From positions 184,925,956 through 184,989,955 of the forward strand of contig CP136063.1 of the NCBI GenBank assembly GCA_032622095.1: a stretch of DNA of 64,000 nucleotides, given 5' to 3'. Source of the stretch: Siphonodentalium dalli. Lineage: Eukaryota; Mollusca; Scaphopoda; Gadilida; Siphonodentaliidae. The notes below the pieces were generated by a model, which was given only the letters and a program-made list of their open reading frames with translations, had not been told where the DNA came from and did not search any database. A program made the translations under genes and the position numbers. Below, in pieces: positions 23,519-33,315 of this stretch (its first letter is position 1; each line of letters starts with the position of its first letter).

Positions 23519-23956
23519 TACTGATTCATCTTTTCAATATGTTGTTTTTTGGTGGTGACTTTCTCAAGAAAAATAGTTCTGCAAATGACCGCCGAGATAT
23601 GCAATGACTTTTTTTCCTGGTAGGCAGAAAATTGGTGGATCTTTTTTTTTATATATATTATTGAGGATTTCAAACCTTGAGGTATATTATTATTCTCTGA
23701 ACAATGCAAACATTTGATGCATGGTACTGAGAAATGAGACACTGTCGTTAAAATAACAATGAGTTTTGGCCGTTTCAGACTTCGGGGGTACCAGACCTAT
23801 ATGTTCACTGGAAGTGACATTCATTTCCGAAGAATGGGAAAGTTAAATTTTACTTCATTATTTTAAACTTGAAGATTTTAATTCGCCCCCAAACTTATTA
23901 GCCATCGCACTGTTTACGCGGCCACGTGTATTCAGAACGCCAACTTTGAAACTCAC
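23519..23956. other. Presumed first intron of the PAN-domain gene
   Basis: It lies directly downstream of the donor at 23956 on the minus strand. No second exon is recognisable in this stretch. Confidence 0.4.
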
Positions 23957-24260
23957 CGGCTGTCTTCTTTCTGAAGTAACTTGCACCAGAAGCTGGAGTA
24001 CACCCAACGTCATTGAAATATTCTTTGTCCGAGAAATAGCACGTTCTGTTCGATTTCATATAAAATGCGGATTTACAGTCATTGTGTTTGTTGCATTCCG
24101 ATATGCATTCGATGGAGCTTCTTGCTGATCCGGTTTGAAAAACATCAGAATAGAATATACAGTTTGACACTTCAGAAACTTTAGTGTATGCCTCATCAGC
24201 TATACTGAAGCAGAGCGAAATTTTTGAAAAACAGAGTACAGCCAGAATTTGAGCCTTCAT
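23957..24260 (-). CDS. First coding exon of a secreted PAN/Apple-domain protein
   Basis: The exon encodes 101 residues plus one base. Residues 1 to about 20 form a signal peptide (MKAQILAVLCFSKISLCFS). Residues about 34-98 form a PAN/Apple-like module with six cysteines: SNC, SSIECISEC, DCKSAFY, RTCYFSD and GC, ending SYFRKK. Such modules bind protein or carbohydrate partners outside the cell. The exon ends AAGACAGCCG|GTGAGTTTC, a near-consensus donor in phase 1. Reading through it adds only 19 codons before a stop, so splicing is the better model. The next exon must also start in phase 1; the Thr-rich exon at 2835-3086 does, and would give a GAA codon at the junction. No frameshift or stop is seen. 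A minus-strand frame starting upstream at 24453 overlaps in another phase and is probably 5' UTR. Confidence 0.75.
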
Positions 24261-24599
24261 CCTCGATTGTCTTCCTCGGAGTTCCCAAAGATCTGGTTGA
24301 TCTATGAACTCTAAAGCACCGCAGCTGTAACAAAATCGACCAGGCGATATCTAGAATTGTCCCCGCACACGACGATCGCACCAAAGATCGGTGGTCGTCT
24401 GTTGACAATCGCTTCTGTGATGTTTCTTTTAAGCTGTGGTTATCAGCTTCCAAGAGACTATCAATGTCGATCAGCCTTCGCTAATTACCGATCAAACTGA
24501 ATGCTTCTAAATAATTGCGTGCTCATAAAGCGAATCCGCAGTATAGATTCTGACAAACTACACTGGATCGAGGACGTTGCCCTTCCTTATTCACTCGAT

Positions 24600-25040
24600 A
24601 TATGTGACCCGCCATATCAAATCCAGTCGGAAGTCGGGATTTTTTTACCCTGTGCCAATGCATTCTCTTATATATGCAAGTCGACCATATGTCGCCTCGC
24701 ATATATAAGAGAATGCATTGGCCTAACAATTTGTTATCATTTTTTTTAAATAAATGTTTCTTACAATTTTTAGGACATAAAATAAAAAACATCCATTACC
24801 CTGCAGGGAGCCCCACATATATATATAGAAGCATATAGAAGAGTGTCGTCTGCTCATGTTTGTCTGGGGCTCTGTATGGGTGAAATTATAAAATTAAAAT
24901 TGTAAAAAATTGTTAGGCCAATGCATTCTCTTATATATGCGAGGCGACCTATGGTCGACTCGCATATATAAGAGAATGCATTGGCACAGGGTAAAAAAAA
25001 TCCCGACTTCCGGCTGGATTTGATATGGCGGGTCACATAT
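24600..25040. mobile_element. Foldback element, a palindrome made of two palindromes
   Basis: The outer arms begin ATATGTGACCCGCCATATCA and end with its inverse at 25040. Each arm contains the GCCAATGCATTCTCTTATAT hairpin, itself a palindrome with its own inverse 30 bp later. The middle (about 24740-24900) is AT-rich. The inner hairpin is the one found in the piggyBac MITE at 14039-14292, so this looks like two such MITE ends facing each other. Confidence 0.8.
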
Positions 25041-25204
25041 CTAAAAGACCTTATATATAATATTGGCTATCGCAAACATACCATTGAGACACATTCTTTC
25101 ATTTCGGACTAAACCCGCTTATGTGAACAAAGTTGTATGTGCCAACCTCTAGTGTGTTTCTGTAAAGTCGTCTTATTCAATTTGACGTATTAAAACTACA
25201 TTAG

Positions 25205-25790
25205 TAGGTGCGAGTTGTACAATTCAATTCGATTTATTATTGTAAACTCATCGTCTAATTTGACATTTATGAGTACTATTGTCCTCATTTACAATTACAG
25301 AATAACATAAATACATATCAAATATATATCAAATATGGGGACTACACAGAAGAAAGTATTTATCAAAATAAATATGAATATCATCCAGGGGGTGTACCCG
25401 TACATGTGTGTGTGGACTTTCATATAAATATGTGAGTGATAATGCTATCTTATCATTATTGGGGTATATGGTGTATGTGTGGCGATTCCCTGTACATATG
25501 TTGTATGAGGGTGGGCATTTTTCATTGAGCCTCAGGAGTGGATCATTAGTGTTTCGGCCTTTTTTTTAGATATATTGATAGATTTACTATGATCTTTCTG
25601 TTATTTATATCGAAGAGGTCATGCAATTTAATTGTGTTCGGTCGGTTGCGATAGTAGGCTTTCAAATATTTCGTTCTGAGGGCAGTTAACCGAGGGCAGT
25701 TCATAACAAGGTGGTATTCATACACGATCCATGTGAGTTCATTGTACCAAGGGTGACGCTTGGTGCACGCGGAAAACAAGCTTGATCAAT
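25205..25790 (-). pseudogene. LINE C-terminus and 3' UTR
   Basis: On the minus strand, 25779-25546 reads WIVYEYHLVMNCPRL, then RTKYLKAYYRNRPN and NLSIYLKK. This is the conserved EYH...CP..R C-terminal block of CR1/Jockey-like elements. The AT-rich 3' UTR runs to about 25205. The RT itself is absent (5' truncation). Confidence 0.65.
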
Positions 25791-26019
25791 ATTGTACAAT
25801 GTAGTATGTATCCGATGGAGGCAATTGCAATTAGCACGTATAACCCATTTTTTTAAAAACAATTAATTCTAGTGAATGCTTACAATATACGCCTGCATTA
25901 AGTGTGACTCGTATACTCCTTAAAGATGTAATTAACGAGGCCGATACTACATTCGCCGCAGAGGATTTTTAAGACTCTAACCCTGCACAGAGCTCAGATC
26001 AAGCCACTTTCATTCAACG

Positions 26020-26402
26020 TTTCGAATATTTTCTGTTATAAACACGTGTGATTGTTTAGCTAACGATAAATAGTTACTGATTACTGTAACATAGACCAGA
26101 ACGTTTATACTGACACTATTGTCACTATGGAATAAAACAATACAAAAAGTCAATATGGGACATTAACGTTCGAAGAGTGGCAATCTATCGCTATCTGATA
26201 TCACCTGAACAGTCTGTTCTAAAATGTCATCAAATATTTGTCCCTTTTATCGATCAGCACATTATATCATAAAATGTTTGAAATAATATCAATATTAATT
26301 GATAGATGCGTTTCGGGAAAAGGGTCTTCAATTCATATTTATACTTTTATGACCAACGAAACTATTTCAAATTTGTTATAAGAAGAGATAATCCATCTTT
26401 AA
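26020..26402 (+). mobile_element. TTAA-type MITE, family K3, left end missing
   Basis: It shares GGTCTTCAATTCATATTTAT and GAGATAATCCATCTTTAA with the copies at 40430-40888 and 49764-52110. The left terminal repeat is absent. Confidence 0.65.
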
Positions 26403-26573
26403 TAGTTTCAAAACTGATTTATATGCGGAATCAGATGCCGAAGGAATGCTGTGGTTCTCGCCATTCTACGTCGAAATTTACAAATACGTCGTGAAAAAGA
26501 CGTGTCGTGGAAGATGTGTGTGTGATACATTAATAAGTTGATGCCTGCACATCGTTTAAACCATTTTACATGT

Positions 26574-26770
26574 TGAATTTTAGCTATCTCGTGTCGACGG
26601 TGTTGGGCGTCGCCGTTTTATACGACGAGCATGCGCCTTGAAGATGGGCCCGATAAGGGTAGCATTTATCACTTGCACGGCCTGTCGTATAAAACGGCGA
26701 CATGCAAAAGATGTGTTGTACGTCTGGGCCAGACGTGCAACAACTTCGACACGAGATAGCCAAAATTCGA
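26574..26770. mobile_element. Foldback element with two nested inverted repeats
   Basis: The outer pair is TTAGCTATCTCGTGTCGA with its near-exact inverse at 26746. The inner pair is GTCGCCGTTTTATACGAC and GTCGTATAAAACGGCGAC, an exact inverse. The middle contains CATGCGCCTTGAAGATGGGC. Non-coding. Confidence 0.75.
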
Positions 26771-26991
26771 CTTGATAAAAAGAGAGAGATACAATAATTA
26801 AAAAAAATACTTGAAACATCGATTACCGAGAAATTACCAACACCAATGCGAGAACAAAGACTACAATATTGTTTCGGCAAAATGTACCGGAGCCAACGAC
26901 ACATGGTGATCCTGATGATTCGCACAAAGAAGATTGGAATCCCAATTCAAAAATAGTACGGAAAATGACTAAGTGTAACGAAGCAACTTAT

Positions 26992-27349
26992 CAGCCTGTT
27001 CTCCTGAAAACCAGCACATTATCTGCTTATAATAGAACATGTTTAGGTAGAAAATCTGCTTAGAATTTCATCATTTTGAGTCGATAATATGCTGAAAATG
27101 AGAACGTTTTAGTCACATTATCGACTTATAATAAGGCGTTTCTACGCAGATTATGTGCTGGCAATGACACAAAGAAGCCAGCTCACGACTTTTTACGTAT
27201 ACGCTCTTTAACACGTGTTTTCCATGTGGCCCGCGCCATAAAACGAAATAATAGGTATGCATCCATTATCTGCTTATTTCGGAATCATATAATCACATTA
27301 TGAACATATTTCACATAATATGTCGCATTGGTACGTATTTGCGCGAGGA
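26992..27349 (-). mobile_element. GTCGATAATGTG repeat family, copy E
   Basis: A complete inverted copy from CAGCCTGTTCTCCTG to TACGTATTTGCGCGAGGA. The LINE tail (TTGGATTGGATTG) starts immediately after it. Confidence 0.7.
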
Positions 27350-27350
27350 T

Positions 27351-27981
27351 TGGATTGGATTGTTTATTTGTACAAATTAAATACAAAAACATAATAATAT
27401 ATCCTGAAAATTTGCACAGGAGCGGCATGGCCAATACAGGCCGTCTTCCTGTCGCCCCTTATACACAATAGAGAATAAGTAGATGGCGATCATATTGTTG
27501 TATGTGTGACAATCGAGATGTTGCATGAAGGTCAGCTGTTGTTGAGATAATTTGTTACACTTTTGGGGTTGTGTTTTATTTATCCATTTTGTTCGGGCAG
27601 CTATGGTTAAATATATGTTTATACAATTATGTGTCCATGGATTTGTGCCCATAAATGGTGAGTAATCCAGGATTACGGCACGTAATGAGGACACGTCTCT
27701 TAAGCGAATTATACATAATACATGTATACTTATTGTTCCAATTACTTTCTGCAATCTCGGCATTCCGCGTTGTCACAAGTTACTGAGTTATTATAGTGCG
27801 ATTGCACATTTATACGTATGGAAGATTTAAAGATGGTTCTGCTAGCTGCAAATATGTGTGTTGGGTCCAAGCAGTTCCACACACACGGGAATGAGTATCT
27901 TGGTAGAATTTGGGAGAAATTCGTCCTTGGAATTGTAGTAGCCAAGTTGCCGGATTTCGTGGGTTTGATATTGGGATATAC
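27351..27981 (-). pseudogene. LINE part 3: C-terminal end, 3' UTR and (CAATC)n tail
   Basis: The minus-strand frame at 27945-27742 gives RTNFSQILPRYSFPCVWNCL and ends CDNAECRDC, the usual C-terminal block of CR1-like elements. The 3' UTR ends in AACAATCCAATCCAATCC at 27351. It continues the frame of 28485-30586, from which it is split by the K2 MITE at 27982-28484. The 128-codon frame over the UTR has no motif. Confidence 0.75.
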
Positions 27982-28484
27982 TTAAAGGCACGTGAGGCCT
28001 TAGTTGTCGAAAATATTCATATTTGTTCCAATCACCGTAAACAGAAAAACATTAAAACGCATACAGTTTCGTTCATATATACCATGCCCATCGCGTAAAC
28101 AGCATGTTATCATACAGATTTACTATATTTTACCTAAGCAAGAGCCTGATTGTGTTACAGAAGACTGCACAATGCTGCTGGCTAATCACACACAAATGGC
28201 ATAAACGCTCTTTATTCGTTCCATATCAGGAATTCACCAACAAAGAACGCTCTTTATGTTTACCATCATAATATAAACAAACACCAGAAAAGTAACTTTT
28301 TATGCTTTTGTTTACATAACAATGGTCAAATATATGACAATAACATACTGTTTATGCGATATTTCTTATTTGTATACGGACAAAGTCTGTCTACATTTTG
28401 TTGTTCTATCTGTTTGTGGCGGTTTTTGACGGGTGGAAATATTTTCACTGGATACCCACCGCCAAGGCCAACCGTACCTTTAAA
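27982..28484 (+). mobile_element. TTAA-type MITE, family K2, copy 2 (inside LINE)
   Basis: It runs from TTAAAGGCACGTGAGGCC to CCAACCGTACCTTTAAA and shows the family's internal CGCTCTTTATT and GGCGGTTTTTGACGGG blocks. It interrupts the LINE coding region between FESLF and PNIKPTKSG, so it is younger than the LINE. Confidence 0.8.
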
Positions 28485-30586
28485 TAAACTTTCGAAAGAC
28501 GGGGGACGAGTTTTGTTTTTCCAATCGTACATGAACAATGCGATTTGAAGATGATACAGGTCATGGAACTTTAGGATTTTTAGAATTTTAAACAACGGCT
28601 CTGTGTGACTGCGATATCTTTTATTGCATAAGATCCGGACTGCTTTTTTCTGTAGCCGAAAACGAGACACTGATGCTGAAACGTGTCCCCAGATTATTAT
28701 TCCGTACAGGAGATGACTGTGAATTAAGGAGAAATAAAGAGTTTTTAGTGCGCTTTTTGGGAGAAATCGTTTGGCTTTACCTAGACAGTATATTGCATGT
28801 GATATTTTTCTGGTTAACATTGATGTGGTACTTGAAAGTAAGATTTTCGTCAGTGATTATGCCAAGGAATTTAAGTGATTTCTCTTGGTTTTGATTACTT
28901 ACACGAACTATTTCCTTTTATTCAATTTAATTCGCAGATCTGCCCATTTAAAATCGTTATTTTGTGGATGCAACAACATATATTTAGTTTTTGATTCATT
29001 GAGGTATACTAGTAGTCGGTTACTACAGTACCAGCGGTATACTTTATCTAATTCATCGTTTATCTTATTCTGAATGGTTTTAGAGTTATTCCCTGATGTG
29101 TATAATGTTGTGTCGTCAGCAAATGAAAGAAATTTGAGATTGGTACTGTTGGGCATGTCGTTGACATACATTAGAAATAGGATGGGGCCGAGGATGGGGC
29201 CGAGGATATACCCCTGTGGTACTCCACATTCCATAGTCAAAATTCCCGATTGATGATCGTGGACTTCTACATGTTGTCGTCTGTCATTTACGTAACTTCT
29301 GAACCAGTCATTAGCTATTCCCCTTATTCCATAGTGATCGAGCTTTCTAAGTAAAATTTCGTGACTTATGGTGTCAAAAGCGTTTGATAAGTCTATGAAA
29401 ATGGCAATGGTGGAGTCACGGGGTTTATTGCCATTACATTCCGCTACATCTCCGAGAAGATGTATTAGTGGATGAATGGTAGAATGTTTCTTACGAAAGC
29501 CATATTGGTGTTCATGAAGAATTTTATGTTTGTTGAGGAAAGATGAAAGCCGAGCATTGATTTTTTTTCCATTATTTTGGAAAATGCAGGTAATATGCTG
29601 ATAGGTCTATAATTCTCAATCTGATCGCGTTTTTTGTATATAGGCATTATTCTAGATATTTTCATTTTCTCGGGCACAATTCCCTGAGAAAATGAGAGAT
29701 TAAAAATATGCAAGTTTTATTAGATAGTTTCGAGCAAAGTGATATTAGTTCATCTCTGTTTGTTGGGAAAATAAAAAGGTTATTTTCATACTGCCCCGGT
29801 ATAGGTAATCAATGAAATTCATCCCTGGAATCTGTGTTACATTGTTTGTGGTAATTCTCCCAATGTCAGCGAAATATGTGTTGAATTCGCATGCGATAGA
29901 CTAGTTGTCGGGTCAGACAGTTTTCCGTTACCGGTACCATTTGAAAATTCGGTAGGAAAGGTATTCAGACCATGAGATATTTTAAGGGCGTCTTTCAGTA
30001 TCGTCCAAATGCGTCGCATGTTTGCTTGATTTTCTTTGAGAATATTGTCGTAATAATGATTTTTACTCCGCCGTTTTAATTGGTTGTATATTCTGAAGTA
30101 TATTTTGTATCTACCTATGTTTTCATCTGTTGGAAATTTTAATTTATTGGTGTACAATTTGCTCTTTTTTTTACTGATGATTGAATGAGTCCTTTGGTCA
30201 TCCATGGTTCTCGTTTAGTGTACTTGTTTGGTGGTTTGCGTTTAATTTTTGGAAAGGCTTCTTCGAAGAATAAGGAGTAGCTGCTAGGTCTGCGTCGTGG
30301 TATATGAAGACCTCTTCGAATGATTGATTGTACAGAAGACTCTTAAATTTTGCTATATTGTTTTCGGACATTATTCGAGTTGTTGTTTGATTTACGTCAT
30401 TCTTTGAGTTGGTATCATTGGTTTCGCCGTGGAATGTACCGAAGTGGTCTGAGACGTCCGATAGGATGATTCCACTGTGAAATTTGCTATTTGTGTAAAT
30501 GTGGTCAATGAGAGTCGCTGAAAATTCAGCTACTCTCGTTGGGTTAGTAATCACTGGCATGAATCCACGTTCGAACATATTACTGA
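28485..30586 (-). pseudogene. LINE part 2: end of endonuclease, linker, reverse transcriptase, C-domain
   Basis: Blocks in minus-strand order: SATLIDHIYTNSKFHSG and SDVSDHF (endonuclease end, about 30520-30420); a charged linker with NQLKRRSKNHYYDNIL (about 30080); RT block [17 protein letters not shown] (about 29590); a KAFDT block near 29370; GVPQG then LFLMYVNDM (about 29200-29150); [11 protein letters not shown] (catalytic box, about 29120); and a C-domain with LYFSLIHSHLLYGIIIWG (about 28740). Several frameshifts break it, and a 12-bp duplication gives [10 protein letters not shown]1/Jockey-like; not functional. Confidence 0.85.
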
Positions 30587-31134
30587 TAGTGCAGGTAGTT
30601 AGCGTTTTGATCAATACAAGTCGGATAAAAGCGCCATTTTTTAATATCTTATAGGACAGCATCTTTAGTCTAGGAATTTTCTCAAGAACCAACTTTTTGA
30701 CCGACATAGAGCCGAATATTCAAGATGGCGTCCAAGATTGCCGCCAGTTTGACGGTGGTACACCTAATAGTTTTGCTTCTCAATTTGATATATTAAACAT
30801 AACGAATTCCACCCTATTATCTAAGAATGGTGGTTGTCGAATAACAGCCCCCACTTTTTGTTGAACAATGACCACAATTATTGAAGATGGATGCCAAAAT
30901 GGAGGCCAAAACATGGAAATGTTTGGTTTTTTCCTTATTTTTGTTTAAATACTTCACAATTTTCGAGATAATATAAGAGATGATATCAACTATGTGTTAA
31001 TTATGCGATCGAATAACCTATGTGAAAGAGTCATGCACACTAAAGGCGAAGTAGTATAGTTTTTTCTGGTACAAATGTGAGGTAGAATATGAGCTATGTA
31101 AAATGAGCAAAATTATTCTCAGACAGGGTTTCAT

Positions 31135-32215
31135 TCAGTAAATGCTTAGAAACGAACCATGAATGGCTCTGATGTCTTCAATTATATTTGCGACACTACT
31201 ATATGGTTGGATCAATTGAATAAAAATTTGAATATCGAGAACTTTACAAATAAAATATAAAATTAGTAGTGGATTTACCACGAAATTAGGAAACATCAAA
31301 TGACAAAACCCATAATCGTCAAACTCAATTTGGTTCTCAAAACAGGAACATATGGAAGGTATTCTGCAACACATATTCATCATCCGGCCTCTTATTCCAA
31401 TTACAAATACTTTGAAATTTGAAAATGCACTTTGTTTTAATAAACTGAGAATTGAACAAATCGCATTCTCACAACCACAACTTCGTACTTGGAAGTTTGC
31501 TTCTTGAACATTTTCACCTGGAACAAACCGATTTGCAACCATATTTAATTAGCTCTGTGCACACTCTAGCTGCTTATGTGTTGTCATCCATACAGTAACA
31601 AAAGAACCGTCAACCAATTTCCATCCAAAGAAGTCAGCTGCTGGAAACTTTGCATCTACTGTGGGGCTTACAGTCCAGATACCAGCCTGATATACATATA
31701 GCACGATTTTCATTTGCAAGAGCAGGTTCCTCGTTGGTGGTAAATGTTCAAGTGCTGAACATTTCATGTCTAGCTTCATTAACTGAGATCAGGTTCACAG
31801 ATTTGTCATAAACAATCACGACGAAATGCTAAATACACTCGAATAGTGGTGATGAAACATCAAGAACCACATACGGATTCCTCGTAAATGGCATCAAGCA
31901 TTCTGTGAGCTAAGCTTTCCAAGTATCCCAAAATTGCGCTTACCCTTACCAAGGAAAAGGGAAGTTGAAACGCATCATGATATCAGATGGAATATTGGAA
32001 GTACAGTTGAATTTTTAAGCCCATATAATTGCACATATCAACTATGTTGTAGGTAACATGGGATTTAGACTTCTCGAAAGACAAACAGTTTCAAATGTTT
32101 CCATTGAAGAAGCATAGCATGCAGATGTCCCAACATGATCACGGCAATATATGTGTCAAAAGTGTGAACAATAATCGATGAATTATCGGTTTGTAGCATA
32201 TGAAATATATGTTCT
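31135..32215 (-). pseudogene. Inverted second copy of the 3' half of the palindromic element's gene
   Basis: On the minus strand it repeats the EADTR-like region, then LPPTRNLLLQMK and YQAGIWTVSPTVDAKFPAA, and VWMTTHKQLECA, then a degraded Cys-rich tail (CTELIKYGCKSVCSR followed by TGA). The same TGA occurs at the same codon in the right-hand copy at 35886-36023. Several stops and shifts make it non-functional. Confidence 0.7.
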
Positions 32216-32266
32216 TCTCACAAAAACCAGCGATTCCACCACCTATGAAAGGAGGGGTGGTAATAC

Positions 32267-33307
32267 ATGTGACTTCCTAAGCTGCATGAAGGTCGCATCC
32301 GATTCAAACTACACGGATACTAAGCCAAATCCAAAGGTCGAGTGTAAGGTGTTCGATGGGGGTATACACTTACTGAGACCTAAAGTCGGGCATACCTTCT
32401 CAATGTATATCAGCACAACGTTTATCTCATATGTTATGATGCACGTCGCAGATTGTAGAAGAATTTACTTACTTTTGGACAGTTAAATAGAGGGTAGTAT
32501 CAAAGCAGAAACGTGAGAGAAACGTGGTTGCGGCATTCGATGTAAGGTTGGGGCTTACCACAAAATATCCACCGAATTGGAATGAATTTCTAAGAAACAC
32601 AACCAACAGGCAAGAATTGTTTGCACTGGTCAATGAATGTCTCTTTAAATTGAAAACCCTAACAGGGAAAACCATCTTCGTAACGGAGGATGATAACACG
32701 GTCCTAATGTGGAACCTATTCTCTTTGGATATACATATGAAGAAGCTGAAGTAGATTAGTCGGACATTTATCTCATATGCTACAAACTCATTATTCATCG
32801 ATTATTGTTCGTACTGTTGACAAGGATATTATCGTGATTCTGTTGTGACGTCTGCATGCTATGCTACTCCAATGCAAAGATTTGAAACTGTGTCTTTCGG
32901 CAAGTCTAAATCCCAAGTTATCCGCAACATAGTTGATATGTACAATTCAATTGGGCTCAGAAAATTCAACTGTGTTTCCACTATTCCATCATTTCCATGC
33001 GATATCAGGATGCGACTCAACTTCCCTTCTCTTTGGTAAGGGTAAGCGCGCTTTTTGGGTTGCTTGAAAAGCTTACCCAGAGCTAACAGAATGCTTGGTG
33101 TCAATTACGAGGAATCCTTTTGTGGTACTTGATGATTCATCACCACTATTTGAGTGTATTTAGCATTTCATCGTGGATATTTATGACAAATCTGCGAACC
33201 TGACCTCAGTTAATGAAGATAGACATGAAATATTCAGCAAAGGTCGTGCACACGAACAGTTACCACCAAAGAAATCGTGCTACTAGTATATATCAGGTCG
33301 GTATATG
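32267..33307 (+). pseudogene. Recurrent uncharacterised transposon protein, main part
   Basis: Conserved blocks in order: CDFLSCM; ECKVFDGGIHLLRPK; FISYVM; GSIKAET and EKRG (about 32490); PPNWNEFLRNTTNRQELF (about 32567); GKTIFVTEDDNTVL; a RTFISYATNS block where family members have EADTR; RTVDKDIIVILL (about 32810); FHAISGCDSTS plus GKGKRAFW (about 32995-33055); and LDDSSPLFEC. From memory, this order (SLK-T-EKRG, NWxxFLRxxxNKxELF, TVDTDV, HAxTGCDT, LPPT...YQ, Cys-rich tail) is a frequent uncharacterised protein in mollusc, cnidarian and fish genomes. TVDxD and GCD acidic motifs might indicate a nuclease fold (inference). Stops (e.g. after LLLDS) and frameshifts break it. The insertion at 33316 cuts it before the LPPT region. 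Confidence 0.7.
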
Positions 33308-33315
33308 GACTGTAA

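Noticed and set aside
24196-24453. 85-codon minus frame upstream of the PAN exon as a separate gene
   Set aside because: It overlaps the signal-peptide exon in another phase, has no motif and most likely covers the 5' UTR.
27377-27763. 128-codon minus frame as an independent gene
   Set aside because: It covers the LINE 3' UTR and tail; the real LINE frame (27945-27742) ends just before it in another phase.
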